This document shows, one piece after another, positions 14,519 through 23,115 of a DNA stretch of 64,000 nt. Source of the stretch: RHLJ01 sp048058975. Its GTDB lineage: Bacteria; Bacteroidota; Rhodothermia; Balneolales; Balneolaceae. The position numbers and the translations under genes were made by a program. The notes beneath the pieces were generated by a model that saw nothing but the letters and a program-made list of their open reading frames with translations, had not been told where the DNA came from and searched no databases. The stretch covers positions 248,001-312,000 of the forward strand of contig JBLLNP010000007.1 in NCBI GenBank assembly GCA_048058975.1, written 5' to 3'. The stretch's first letter is position 1. Each line of letters begins with the position of its first letter.

Positions 14519-16189
14519 GTGAAAGCTTTTGCCCCAATCCTTTTTTTTCTTTTTTTATTTGAAATGAACCTTTTTAGTCAGGCCTCTCCTGTTGATACCC
14601 AAAAACTAGTTCAAGATAAGGGAGTTACGGATCCTATCCATAAATCTCAGATAGGAAAGATTCGGTTCTTATCCGGAGATTATCCTGTAAAGAAATATAG
14701 TCTAGCTGATTTTCTTAACTCTTTTGAAATAGATGATGAAAGTAATTTGAGCTTCATCGCTTTTTTTGATAATTCATTAACAAATTATCTTCATGAGCTG
14801 AATCCATCCCTGAATAAAACAGAGCTTATTCAAAACGGGAATTTCGAATTTTCATTTTATTTGGACGGTAAATTGATTTATAAAGAACATCTTAATTCCG
14901 GTGCGGGATTACCGATTGAAAAAGATGAAAACACATCACTTCATAAACCTCTTTTAAGTAGCCGTCAAATAGATTCATGGGGTAGGTTTCTGTGGCTCCG
15001 TTTTTTATATCGAAGTGATGCTCATTTTATTCTTGAAGAGGGAATTCACACACTTAAAATCGAACTCCGTCCCTATTTGAAAACCGATACCCTTTTGGTA
15101 GGAAACAAAATAGCAGAGGGAGAAATTTCTATTTCTTTCGCTGACCCACATGTCTCTGAAGAACAAACAGTCATTCAAACTATTACTCCTAATAGTGGTT
15201 GGAACGTATCAGATGCTTCTTATGATAGTGATCGAATAAGGGGTTTAAATAAACGAATTGCGCAGAATCGTTTTAAACATATTACCAGTGTGATAGTGAT
15301 TAAAAATGGAGAGCTGTTGATTGAAGAATACTTTAATGGAGCCGGTCGAAATACGCTACATAATACCCGGTCTGTCGGTAAATCTTTTGCTTCAACCATA
15401 ACCGGAATCGCTTTAAATGAAGGATTTCTTAAAAACACTAATCAAACACTTGGAGAATTCTACGATCTTAAAAATTATGACCACTATACTCCTGAAAAAG
15501 CACAGGTTTCAATCGAGCATTTATTAACCATGAGTTCCGGCTTTAAAGGAAATGATAGTGATTACGATTCCCCCGGGAATGAAGAAAACATGTACCCCAC
15601 AAACGATTGGGTAAAGTTTGCATTGGATCTTCCAATGGATCAAAATAAAACCAGCGGTAAACAATTCGAATATTTTACTGCCGGAGTAGTAGTTTTGGGA
15701 GATATTCTCGATAAAACCGTTCCGGGAGGACTTGAAGCTTATGCTCATCAAATGCTATTTGAACCGCTGGAAATAACAAATTATCAGTGGCAGCATACAC
15801 CGCATGATGTAGCAAATACTGCAGGCGGTCTTCAGTTACGATCAGTCGATTATGCAAAATATGGACAGCTTTATATCAACAACGGTGTTTGGGGAAACGA
15901 GCAGATATTAACTCCTGAGTGGGTAAAAAAGTCTCATTCAAATTATTATTCATCTGGTCTTAATGAAACTCCGTATGGATATTTATTCTGGAAACAATCC
16001 TTTACAGTTAATGGAAAAACGTACGATGCTTACCTTTGTAATGGTAATGGTGGAAATAAAATTGTTATGTTTAAAAACCTTCCAATAGTTATAGTAATTA
16101 CATCAACTGCTTATGGACAATTTTATGCACACCCACAATCAGAAAGAATCATCCAAAACTATTTACTTCCAGCAGTGTTAATGGAGTAA
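14519..16189 (+). CDS. Exported serine hydrolase of the class C beta-lactamase family
   Basis: A 556-residue protein starting at GTG 14519 with a signal peptide (AFAPILFFLFLFEMNLFSQA). Residues 25-225 are a beta-rich N-terminal region without a recognised domain; the Beta-lactamase (PF00144) domain follows. The nucleophile motif SxxK is seen in TRSVGKSFAST near 285-295, and an EYFTAGVVVLG segment sits where the YxN motif is expected, though the Asn is not evident. The family covers penicillin-binding proteins, esterases and D-aminopeptidases; there is no reason to assume drug resistance. Its N-terminal extension and separate AraC neighbour suggest a specialised periplasmic hydrolase. Confidence 0.85.
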   Translation: MKAFAPILFFLFLFEMNLFSQASPVDTQKLVQDKGVTDPIHKSQIGKIRFLSGDYPVKKYSLADFLNSFEIDDESNLSFIAFFDNSLTNYLHELNPSLNKTELIQNGNFEFSFYLDGKLIYKEHLNSGAGLPIEKDENTSLHKPLLSSRQIDSWGRFLWLRFLYRSDAHFILEEGIHTLKIELRPYLKTDTLLVGNKIAEGEISISFADPHVSEEQTVIQTITPNSGWNVSDASYDSDRIRGLNKRIAQNRFKHITSVIVIKNGELLIEEYFNGAGRNTLHNTRSVGKSFASTITGIALNEGFLKNTNQTLGEFYDLKNYDHYTPEKAQVSIEHLLTMSSGFKGNDSDYDSPGNEENMYPTNDWVKFALDLPMDQNKTSGKQFEYFTAGVVVLGDILDKTVPGGLEAYAHQMLFEPLEITNYQWQHTPHDVANTAGGLQLRSVDYAKYGQLYINNGVWGNEQILTPEWVKKSHSNYYSSGLNETPYGYLFWKQSFTVNGKTYDAYLCNGNGGNKIVMFKNLPIVIVITSTAYGQFYAHPQSERIIQNYLLPAVLME

Positions 16190-16214
16190 TAAAATCTTGT
16201 ACCAGCTTAATTAC

Positions 16215-17021
16215 ATGCCCAATTCTAACATTCAGATTAAAGCTCATCACCAGCGAGCAATAGACAACCTTACAAACGAGTATAATAATAACCCGGATTA
16301 TCTTGGTTTAATAATTGGGGGATCTGTTGCAAAAGGCTTGGCCCGTGATGATTCAGATATCGACTTCATGATTATTGCTTCTGAAAAAGAATACAAAAGA
16401 AGAAGTAAAGAGGATAATTTTTTTATTAACCGCACTGATTTATGCGATTATGAAGGCGGTTTTGTTGATGGCAAAGTAATAAACCTCGAATATTTACATC
16501 AGGTAGAAAAAAAGGGGAATGAACCAAGTCGGGCTGCTTTTGATGGTGCCTTTGTTGCTTTTTCAAAAGTGGTTGGATTGTATGAGATTATCGATCAAAT
16601 TCAGGCATATCCAAAAAAGGGCCGGGAAGATCGAATGAAGGCATTTTACTCTATGGCATTTATCCAAAACTGGTTAATGGGGGAAGCAACCAGGCATCAA
16701 AATTTATACACCCAAACACGAGCAGCTTCTCAGTTGGCGCTATTTTCTGGCAGACTTATACTAGCACATAACTGTATTCTATTTCCATATCACAAATGGT
16801 TTATACAATATTTGAATCGTTGTAAAGAAAAGCCTGATGGGTTTATCGAAAACATACACTCTTTGCTTAAAGAACCAAACTCCTCTAATGCTGCTCGTTT
16901 ATTCGAAAGCCTCCGTGATTTTAACGATTGGGGAGTAACGGATTTACAAGCGTTCGAATGGTTTTTAGACGAAGTAGAGTTAAGCTGGATGAATGACTCT
17001 ACACCTTTAGAAGATTTATGA
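16215..17021 (+). CDS. Nucleotidyltransferase-domain protein
   Basis: A 268-residue cytoplasmic protein with a pol-beta-type nucleotidyltransferase signature near residues 35-55: GGSVAKGLARDDSDIDFMII (GS-x10-DxD). A helical C-terminal region follows, like those in aminoglycoside-type or uncharacterised nucleotidyltransferases. The substrate is unknown. A TTG at 16197 is in frame, but ATG 16215 better fits the domain boundary. It lies 25 bp after the serine hydrolase gene and probably shares its transcript. It ends about 33 bp from the convergent oxygenase. Confidence 0.83.
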   Translation: MPNSNIQIKAHHQRAIDNLTNEYNNNPDYLGLIIGGSVAKGLARDDSDIDFMIIASEKEYKRRSKEDNFFINRTDLCDYEGGFVDGKVINLEYLHQVEKKGNEPSRAAFDGAFVAFSKVVGLYEIIDQIQAYPKKGREDRMKAFYSMAFIQNWLMGEATRHQNLYTQTRAASQLALFSGRLILAHNCILFPYHKWFIQYLNRCKEKPDGFIENIHSLLKEPNSSNAARLFESLRDFNDWGVTDLQAFEWFLDEVELSWMNDSTPLEDL

Positions 17022-17054
17022 ATATTCATTCGGTCTAAGAATACCGGTAACTCT

Positions 17055-17684
17055 CTATCCCAGTAGCTGACCCAAAAAGGCTTGTTTATGCAGCAACCAG
17101 CCTGTAAGGCTGTACCTCGGTACATTTGTGGTTAATACTTCATGTTCAATAACATCACTCTTAAACAAAAGAAGACGTCGGGCTAATGGTTCAACTAGTT
17201 GTTCTCCTTCCCGGGAATACATTTTTAACTCTCCACCATTACCCATTTTCCAGTTTTCATTAAGATAAATAAGAACGGTTATCATACGGTTACTGCGATC
17301 ACTGAATTGGTCGAGATGCCGATTGTAATGAGAGCCCACCGGATATTTAGCGATGTGAAATTCTGAATCGGAAAGGCTTAAAAAACAAAAGCGCCGAAGG
17401 CTTTCTTTAAGCTCATCCATCAACTCAAAAAAAGAAGACAACTCCGTATCCCGATTTGAGTCTAACCAATAAATGAAATCTCCCCGAATCTCACTTTGTA
17501 CTTGATACTCTTCATTTGTCCCAATTCCAGCCTTTCGAAGTTTATCGTCCTGCTCCATTCGATGGAAGAAGTCCATGATCGTACCGAACAGCTCGTCCGA
17601 TATGAAATTATCGACAACTACAAAGTCGTTGGCAGCCAGCTGATCCAGCCATTGGATCCATTGTTCTTCAGTATAAAAAGGCAT
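17055..17684 (-). CDS. 2-oxoglutarate/Fe(II)-dependent oxygenase (prolyl 4-hydroxylase-like)
   Basis: A 209-residue soluble protein with the double-stranded beta-helix iron motif: H-x-D in YNRHLDQFSD (near 120), the distal His in VIEHEVL and the 2-oxoglutarate-binding Arg in PRYSLTGWLL. ITVLIYLNENW and GGELKMY are typical of the P4Hc branch. Such enzymes hydroxylate proteins or small molecules; the substrate is not evident. The upstream region holds TTATCAACA at 17701-17709 and an intergenic repeat. Confidence 0.9.
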   Translation of the reverse strand: MPFYTEEQWIQWLDQLAANDFVVVDNFISDELFGTIMDFFHRMEQDDKLRKAGIGTNEEYQVQSEIRGDFIYWLDSNRDTELSSFFELMDELKESLRRFCFLSLSDSEFHIAKYPVGSHYNRHLDQFSDRSNRMITVLIYLNENWKMGNGGELKMYSREGEQLVEPLARRLLLFKSDVIEHEVLTTNVPRYSLTGWLLHKQAFLGQLLG

Positions 17685-17762
17685 TCTTTCTGGGTAAGGA
17701 TTATCAACAGGAGTGCGGGTTGATTGCTTCCTTTTTGGGGTTGCGTTCCAAATGTACGTGCG

Positions 17763-17783
17763 TTTTATTTAGAAAAGAATAGG
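17763..17783 (+). repeat. 21-bp direct repeat, copy 1
   Basis: This 21-bp sequence (core TTTAGAAAAGAATAGG) recurs identically at 19145-19165, and GTACG lies just upstream in both. It is intergenic. Nature unknown. Confidence 0.6.
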
Positions 17784-17835
17784 TTGAAGATTTTATTTTT
17801 ATGTGAAAAAGCAGGTATAACTAATAGAAAAGAAT

Positions 17836-17884
17836 GGAAGTAAGAGCTTCCTGCTATAATTCCGATGGAGGCCTTCGGAATGAG
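17836..17884 (+). repeat. Three-palindrome intergenic repeat, diverged copy
   Basis: GGAAG-TAAGA-GCTTCC, then AATTCCGATGGAGGCC and TTCGGAA. It has the same order of parts as the 46-bp copies at 38427-38472 and 39258-39303, but with several changes. REP-like element. Confidence 0.5.
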
Positions 17885-17931
17885 TATAAAGATCGGTGTT
17901 AGACTAGCTTTCTATAAAGCTTATTTATTTT

Positions 17932-18429
17932 TTATTCTATAGTTAAATCTATTCCTTCAGGATATACTGTGTTGAAAGTACCTCTAATATTTAATGTATC
18001 TCCAACTTCAAAATCTGCAAAAGTCCCGGCTGTCATTTTGAATTTAAATTCACCCTCTAAGACTCTTTTATCTTTATTATATGTTGTAATTGTTAGTGAT
18101 CCCGAGTTTTCTACCCATTTTGCTTTAGTAACTATCATGTCACTTACAGTATTATAATATCGAGCCTTTAAGATTAAATACTCCCCTTCTCCTTCAAATT
18201 TAGGTATATCAATGAAAAACCAATCTCTGCCTTGTTTGTCTGCCAATGGATTATCCGAAATTCCTCCAATAGTAAATGGATCTAGTCTGCTGGAAAGAAC
18301 AGTATTTGCATTATACTCTTTACCACCAATTATAGCGTGAAAATCTCCCTCTCTTTGTTCATTATCAAATATGGAACATCCACTTAAAAGTATTATGAAT
18401 AGTATTGTTGGAACTACTTTTTCCTTCAT
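17932..18429 (-). CDS. Hypothetical lipoprotein (paralogue of the next gene)
   Basis: From ATG 18429 (165 residues) it begins MKEKVVPTILFIILLSGCSI, a clear lipoprotein signal with lipobox LSGC. An upstream ATG at 18483 would put the signal peptide in the middle, so it is rejected. The mature part is mainly beta and resembles the neighbouring lipoprotein at 18540-18989 in layout: an early FxA(I/V) strand, a GEGEYLI-type strand and a final block with a GEF motif. It fits the loosely defined DUF6252-like lipoproteins of Bacteroidota. Function unknown. Confidence 0.78.
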   Translation of the reverse strand: MKEKVVPTILFIILLSGCSIFDNEQREGDFHAIIGGKEYNANTVLSSRLDPFTIGGISDNPLADKQGRDWFFIDIPKFEGEGEYLILKARYYNTVSDMIVTKAKWVENSGSLTITTYNKDKRVLEGEFKFKMTAGTFADFEVGDTLNIRGTFNTVYPEGIDLTIE

Positions 18430-18539
18430 GATGAATGATTTATAATTAAAAATGTAAAGTTTAAAATAATTATAGAATAGCAAATAAATGCCCTAACTCC
18501 CTATATTCATTCCGCAGCAGAGCTATAAAACGAGCGTAG

Positions 18540-18989
18540 TTATTCAAAATCTCTGACAACCTCAAAAAATGCGCTTATTTCAAAAGTTTCCGTTGAATCT
18601 CTGGAGATAAACATTCCACTAAATTCTCCATTAACAATATTATTATTAACCTGAGTTACAACAACTTTTCCATAAGGTTCATCTGCTCTTCCAATATTTA
18701 CGATCGCGTCACCTCCTACAAGCCGAGCAAAAGAATAGTTTGATATGGGGTAAGTCCCCTCACCCGAGTAGTCATCTACTATTATGGTAAGAAAACGACC
18801 GTTAATAAAATCTCTATTCTCAACACCTCTAATAAATAATTGCTCGGGTTTATAATTCTGAACCTGAGTATCTCCGGTAATAAGTTCTTTCTTATACACG
18901 GCTTCAAATTGATACTCTTTATCATTTTCAAATAAAGAACAGGAAGTAATAAGTAGCGATAGTGCTAGAAATTGAAGTGCTGATTTCAT
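18540..18989 (-). CDS. Hypothetical lipoprotein (paralogue of the previous gene)
   Basis: A 149-residue lipoprotein with signal MKSALQFLALSLLITSCSLF (lipobox ITSC). The mature part has the same strand order as its neighbour: YQFEAVYKKE, the YSGEGTYPI strand, KVVVTQVNN and NGEFSGMF. The pair looks like a tandem duplication that has diverged. The two genes are 110 bp apart on the same strand. No catalytic motif is seen; probably a surface-anchored beta-sandwich protein. Confidence 0.78.
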   Translation of the reverse strand: MKSALQFLALSLLITSCSLFENDKEYQFEAVYKKELITGDTQVQNYKPEQLFIRGVENRDFINGRFLTIIVDDYSGEGTYPISNYSFARLVGGDAIVNIGRADEPYGKVVVTQVNNNIVNGEFSGMFISRDSTETFEISAFFEVVRDFE

Positions 18990-19111
18990 TATTTGACCTT
19001 TTTAATATTTGAATTTACCCTTTTTTTAAACTTATAAAGTACGGCCTTATTGCTTACAGATAATCGAAACATAATACATGTATTACGGCTATTAGTTTTT
19101 TTTCTTTATCA

Positions 19112-19138
19112 CAAGCAGACGCTTATACAAGAATGGGG
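19112..19138 (+). repeat. 27-bp imperfect direct repeat, copy 1
   Basis: It contains AAGCAGACGCTT (a small dyad, AAGC/GCTT) followed by an AGAATGGGG end. A near copy is at 20115-20141. It is directly followed by the 21-bp repeat at 19145. Confidence 0.55.
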
Positions 19139-19144
19139 TACGCC

Positions 19145-19165
19145 TTTTATTTAGAAAAGAATAGG
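19145..19165 (+). repeat. 21-bp direct repeat, copy 2
   Basis: Identical in all 21 bases to 17763-17783. It lies downstream of the CPBP gene. Confidence 0.6.
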
Positions 19166-19226
19166 GGAGTAGATTTTAATTCTATAAGATCAATTATAAT
19201 CGTCAGGAGTTCTTTTCAAGTTGGAG

Positions 19227-19985
19227 TCAAAAAATCATATCTGTGAATGGTAATAATGAGAGGCCAATTCCTATTACATTATTGGACATGTGAAAAAGTA
19301 GTGGGTATTGAAATCCAAAAGCCACTCTGGTATATCCATTAATCAGAGCGCTCATTAATTGAGGAAGAGTAAGTATCGGAAGTAATACAATATTCAGTAG
19401 AATCAATTCATATTTAGAAATGTGAATCCACGCAAAAGTGATGCAGGACAAATAATAAATAACCCTAAAATACTTACTCCAAAATCGCTTTAAACTCTCT
19501 TTAACCTTATTGATATTTAGTATCGGATAAAGAGTTATTCCCACTAAAAGTGCAATTCCTGTTCTTAATGCAAAGCTTTCATCGACCGCACTTATTTTAG
19601 TAGAAAAAACCACTTTGGTTAAGATATAGTAGGTGAACACACTGGATGAAAGAGCTAGATATACCGGCCTGAATCTTAAAGAAAGTCGGAATGCTATCTC
19701 CTCCACAAATGGAAGAATGAATCCCCCTACCAATAAAAAAACCAAGGGAGAAAAACGATCCGACATACTGGCTCCCTGAATGTTTTCGGGATCATACACC
19801 ACAGCAAAGAATAACACCAGAGGAATCAGAAACACTAGTTTTAGTATATAAAGACCTATGGTATCATAGAACTTTATTCGGGTAGTTTTTTCTTTGTTTT
19901 CTTCAAGGGTTGGTTTTTTTATAAAAGCAACTATTTCCCTTAGTAAAGAAGCATAATACCCAGGCTTTATAAGAGGATAATTCAT
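19227..19985 (-). CDS. CPBP-family intramembrane protease
   Basis: A 252-residue membrane protein with about seven hydrophobic helices. The CPBP/Abi motifs are present: Glu-Glu plus Arg in FVEEIAFRLSLRF near 97, the His of FAWIHISKYE near 190, and F-x3-H in FGFQYPLLFHMSNN near 230. The family includes CAAX prenyl-protease-like enzymes and bacteriocin self-immunity proteins. The neighbours are two hypothetical genes on the same strand and no bacteriocin gene is visible, so immunity is only a possibility. Confidence 0.85.
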   Translation of the reverse strand: MNYPLIKPGYYASLLREIVAFIKKPTLEENKEKTTRIKFYDTIGLYILKLVFLIPLVLFFAVVYDPENIQGASMSDRFSPLVFLLVGGFILPFVEEIAFRLSLRFRPVYLALSSSVFTYYILTKVVFSTKISAVDESFALRTGIALLVGITLYPILNINKVKESLKRFWSKYFRVIYYLSCITFAWIHISKYELILLNIVLLPILTLPQLMSALINGYTRVAFGFQYPLLFHMSNNVIGIGLSLLPFTDMIF

Positions 19986-20114
19986 TCCTTATTTCTCTTT
20001 TCAACTTTTTTGTATAATGAAAAGCCTTAGACGGGAATTAGTCGATTAGTTTCAATTTTTTTGTGCACAGGCGGGGATTGTGCTAGAATAGATAAACATC
20101 TTATTTAATTGATC

Positions 20115-20141
20115 CAAGCGGACGCTTAAACCAGAATGGGG
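20115..20141 (+). repeat. 27-bp imperfect direct repeat, copy 2
   Basis: AAGCGGACGCTTA...AGAATGGGG. It differs from 19112-19138 at about four positions. It ends 6 bp before the convergent hypothetical gene. Confidence 0.55.
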
Positions 20142-20147
20142 AGAACT

Positions 20148-20543
20148 TCAGAACGAGGTTAAATCTATTTTTTTATAGTAAACTTCTCCTTTTCCATAAA
20201 CTTCTTTAATTGAAAAACCAGCTTTCTCTAGAAGTGCCCTTAATTTAAGATTTGGTTTCGCACAGTTTATTGCATGAACAATATATTCCATAGAGTCCAA
20301 CTTTTTTAGCTTGGAAATATGTTTAGCAATTTTATTTATTACTGGAATAATTCCTTCACCACCACCATCTATTTGTGCTAATTCAATTACTAAGGTATTT
20401 TCATCCATGACTGTAAACTGACCTAAAACTTCTCCTGATCCAATATTTATAACAATAGGTTTATTAATAAGAACCAACTGATCAAATTCTGACTCTGACC
20501 ATTTTAAAATTTCGTCTACTAATTCACCTTCAATCTTGATCAT
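20148..20543 (-). CDS. Hypothetical protein, 131 residues
   Basis: A soluble alpha/beta protein with no recognised family. Its C-terminus (KLRALLEKAGFSIKEVYGKG, then EVYYKKI) resembles the end of acetyltransferase-like folds, but the acetyl-CoA loop is not evident. It starts 2 bp after the stop of the upstream gene (20546-21139), so the two form an operon. Together they look like accessory genes. Function unknown. Confidence 0.65.
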   Translation of the reverse strand: MIKIEGELVDEILKWSESEFDQLVLINKPIVINIGSGEVLGQFTVMDENTLVIELAQIDGGGEGIIPVINKIAKHISKLKKLDSMEYIVHAINCAKPNLKLRALLEKAGFSIKEVYGKGEVYYKKIDLTSF

Positions 20544-20545
20544 CC

Positions 20546-21139
20546 TTACCTCTTATTTCTCTTCTTTTCGATTTTCTTCCTCAATTCAAAAACTTCAAAA
20601 ATCAAATAAATAAATAGAACCGGACCTCCGATTATTCCACCCATAAGAATCGCATAAATCTTAGGATTCATATTACTCATTGTATCTAATCTTGAGTACA
20701 TATAAATCCCAAATAAAATACTAATAAAAATTCCTGATATAGCTAATATTATCGTTTTTCTTTCTCTGCCTTCTAATTCTTCAAGTGTCTCTTCTTTTTC
20801 TTCAATTTTATAATTCTGTGTAGGCTCAAAAGACTCTGTATCTATAAAATTTATTCCTTTATACCAATTTCTCTTACCATCAAAAAAATCTGATACTAAA
20901 TTTTTACAAACTGTCTTAGAGATAGGTTGAACTGTCTGCTTTATTTTATTTAGACTTCTTCTGTAGAGATGTATTCTTTTAAAAGCATCAGATTCAATTC
21001 TTAAAAATAAAATTCTTCCTTTTTTAAAAGCTATATACTTTTTCTCTCTTCCATCTAGTTTATCAATCAAATCAAAGATTTCGCTCTCATTTTTAAGCTC
21101 AATAATTGATTCATCCCAAAGCTCTAATTCAAAATCCAT
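20546..21139 (-). CDS. Hypothetical protein with two C-terminal membrane helices
   Basis: A 197-residue protein with a soluble, basic N-terminal 125 residues, an acidic linker (EEKEETLEELEGRER), two hydrophobic helices (about 132-150 and 163-184) and a Lys/Arg tail. No family is recognised. It begins close to the end of purM (5 bp) on the same strand and is followed 2 bp later by the 131-residue gene, so a purM-linked transcript is possible. Confidence 0.65.
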   Translation of the reverse strand: MDFELELWDESIIELKNESEIFDLIDKLDGREKKYIAFKKGRILFLRIESDAFKRIHLYRRSLNKIKQTVQPISKTVCKNLVSDFFDGKRNWYKGINFIDTESFEPTQNYKIEEKEETLEELEGRERKTIILAISGIFISILFGIYMYSRLDTMSNMNPKIYAILMGGIIGGPVLFIYLIFEVFELRKKIEKKRNKR

Positions 21140-21144
21140 AATCT

Positions 21145-22155
21145 CTAATTTTGAATTACAGACCCCACCTCAAATACTTCCTCACCCAATTCTTCACTCT
21201 TAGCTTTTACTTCTTCAATCACCGAAGGTGAAACCACTGCAACCAATCCAATCCCAAGGTTAAAGGTTGCTTGCATATCTTCTTCAGGAACATTTCCGAT
21301 TTCCTGGATGAGTTTATAAACCGCCGGACGTTCCCAGGAACTCCAATCAACATCCAGCGCTAATCCTTCCGGTAATATTCGCTTGGTGTTTCCCACTAAT
21401 CCACCACCGGTAATGTGAGAAAAACCATTTACTCCTTCAATATCTTTAAGTGCGGCTATTAGTGGTAAATAAGATTTATGCACTTTCAACAATTCTTCAG
21501 CTACGGTGCATCCCAGTTCTTCCACATAATCGTTTACTTCGTATTCACTGAATAGCACTTTTCTTGCTAACGAATATCCATTGGTATGTAAACCTGAGCT
21601 TTTGAATCCAAGCAATACGTCACCTTCTTTAATTCCGGCTCCGTTAATCACTTTATCTTCATCCACAATACCTACAATAGTTCCGGCCAAGTCAAATTCT
21701 CCGGGTCCGTAGATGTCCGGCATTTCCGCAGTTTCGCCACCAATCAAGGCAACTCCGTTTTCTTTACAAGCGGTCGCGAAGCCTTTAATGACTTCAAAAC
21801 CAACATTCTGCTCTAATTTTCCGGTAGAAAAATAATCCAAAAAGAACAACGGTGTTGCTCCACAAACGGCAATATCATTCACACAATGATTCACCAAATC
21901 CTGTCCCACGGTATCGTATTTTTCTGCTTTAAAAGCTACAATCAACTTGGTACCAACACCATCCACAGAACTCACAAAGGTCGGTTTTTTAAATCCTTCC
22001 AGGTTTGGGCGAAAGAAGCCGCCAAATCCTCCAATATTGGAGAGTACAGCATCAGAATGGGTTTCTTTTACAATCCCTTTTATTGAATTAACCAAGTCTT
22101 CTCCGGCTTTGATATCTACTCCAGAATCTTTGTATGTAAATTGCTTTTTCGCCAT
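21145..22155 (-). CDS. purM: Phosphoribosylformylglycinamidine cyclo-ligase (AIR synthetase)
   Basis: It catalyses the fifth step of purine synthesis, ATP-dependent ring closure of FGAM to AIR. The 336-residue sequence shows the PurM hallmarks: TYKDSGVDIKAGEDLVNSIK at the start, SSVDGVGTKL, VNDIAVCGATPLFFLDY, LIGGETAEMPDIY and FSHITGGGLVGNTKRILP. The frame is open upstream to 22209, but the true start is the ATG at 22155 (MAKKQFTYKDSG), since family members begin there. The DinB/YfiT gene ends 5 bp upstream. Confidence 0.96.
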   Translation of the reverse strand: MAKKQFTYKDSGVDIKAGEDLVNSIKGIVKETHSDAVLSNIGGFGGFFRPNLEGFKKPTFVSSVDGVGTKLIVAFKAEKYDTVGQDLVNHCVNDIAVCGATPLFFLDYFSTGKLEQNVGFEVIKGFATACKENGVALIGGETAEMPDIYGPGEFDLAGTIVGIVDEDKVINGAGIKEGDVLLGFKSSGLHTNGYSLARKVLFSEYEVNDYVEELGCTVAEELLKVHKSYLPLIAALKDIEGVNGFSHITGGGLVGNTKRILPEGLALDVDWSSWERPAVYKLIQEIGNVPEEDMQATFNLGIGLVAVVSPSVIEEVKAKSEELGEEVFEVGSVIQN

Positions 22156-22160
22156 CAGGC

Positions 22161-22679
22161 TTATTGATTTTGTGTTACCAGTTGGATGTGCGCTAAATGA
22201 TGATTGCAATGCCAGGCATAATGGGCGGTTGCTAAAATAAGATCGTAGTCAATCCCCGAATCTGGATGATGAAAAGTTCTTTTGAAGTCTTTCTTTTTCA
22301 TGTTGTCCAACACCGCTGCCCATTTTTCGTGAATAGCTGTAAGCATTCGTAAGGCGCTTTTCATGGAAACTTCTTCGTAATCGCCAAGGGTGGTCCAGGC
22401 ATTTTCATCGTAAGGCTTGATGGTCGGATTGTCTTCTGTTAATGCCAGTTTAACTCTTGTTAGTGCATTCATATGGCTGTCGCACAAATGATGAACTAAT
22501 TGCCTGACTGTCCATCCACCTTCGCGATAGGAAACATCATATATCTCGTCCGGTTGGCCATATAGTTCAGCTTTTACTTTCAATGGAAGGGTACGAATAT
22601 CTTCAATAAGCTCAGGAAGATCTTTCATCTTCCATTTCCTGTTGAAATCAAATTCTCCGATTGGATATTTTCTATTCAT
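22161..22679 (-). CDS. DinB-fold YfiT-type protein (putative bacillithiol transferase)
   Basis: A 172-residue four-helix protein of the DinB/YfiT superfamily. It opens YPIGEFDFN and carries the metal-site histidines of the family: WTVRQLVHHLCDSHMNA near 65, then HYAWHCNHHLAHIQ near 160. YfiT-like proteins (BstA group) use a metal ion and can transfer bacillithiol to electrophiles. Whether this organism makes bacillithiol cannot be seen here. It precedes purM by 5 bp on the same strand. Its start faces the DnaA-box-rich gap at 22680-23115. Confidence 0.85.
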   Translation of the reverse strand: MNRKYPIGEFDFNRKWKMKDLPELIEDIRTLPLKVKAELYGQPDEIYDVSYREGGWTVRQLVHHLCDSHMNALTRVKLALTEDNPTIKPYDENAWTTLGDYEEVSMKSALRMLTAIHEKWAAVLDNMKKKDFKRTFHHPDSGIDYDLILATAHYAWHCNHHLAHIQLVTQNQ

Positions 22680-23115
22680 TTTATTTTTCAGTTAGCTTGA
22701 ATAAATATACCATCTTTCAAAAAGCTTTAAGAAATCATTTTCCAAATCTTTTCCACACTCTAAAAGACAAATAAAATGAGATTTATAAATTTAGTATTTA
22801 GTTATAGGTAGTGTGGATATGTTGAAAACATATTTTTCCTTTTTCTCAACAACGCTTGACAACTCTTTGTGGAAAGAAATGTGAACAATTGAATACTTAT
22901 TTATAACGACTTACAGAAATCACAGAAAACTTCTCCACATGTACACCTTAATTACACATAAAAAGAGGGAAGAAAGAATTAACACCAAAAGTTATTCTTT
23001 TTTTATGTTGATTAGGTTTTCAGATTGTGGAAACTTGTTTATAAATCGGAAGGATTTCAGTTATCAAAAAGTTATGGCACTTATATCCACATACTAATCC
23101 ACATATACACACTTT
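22680..23115. other. AT-rich gap with a cluster of DnaA-box-like sites (candidate oriC)
   Basis: Seven nonamers ending in CCACA lie between divergent genes: TTTTCCACA 22749-22757 (+), ATATCCACA 22812-22820 (-), CTTTCCACA 22868-22876 (-), TTCTCCACA 22931-22939 (+), GTTTCCACA 23026-23034 (-), ATATCCACA 23083-23091 (+) and TAATCCACA 23095-23103 (+). Each is one to three bases from the DnaA consensus TTATCCACA. The region has no ORF of note and long A/T runs that could serve for unwinding. It also must hold the promoters of yfiT-purM and dtd. An origin or a DnaA-titrating locus is inference. Confidence 0.5.

Noticed and set aside
14519..16189. Antibiotic-resistance beta-lactamase
   Set aside because: The family fold is shared by many esterases and peptidases, the YxN motif is not clear, and there is a large unknown N-terminal region; no resistance claim is justified.
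18430..18483. Longer start for the lipoprotein at 17932
   Set aside because: It would place the lipoprotein signal 18 residues inside the protein, which is not exportable.
22156..22209. Longer purM start at 22209
   Set aside because: PurM proteins begin near MAKKQFTYKDSG; the extra 18 residues overlap the upstream yfiT gene.
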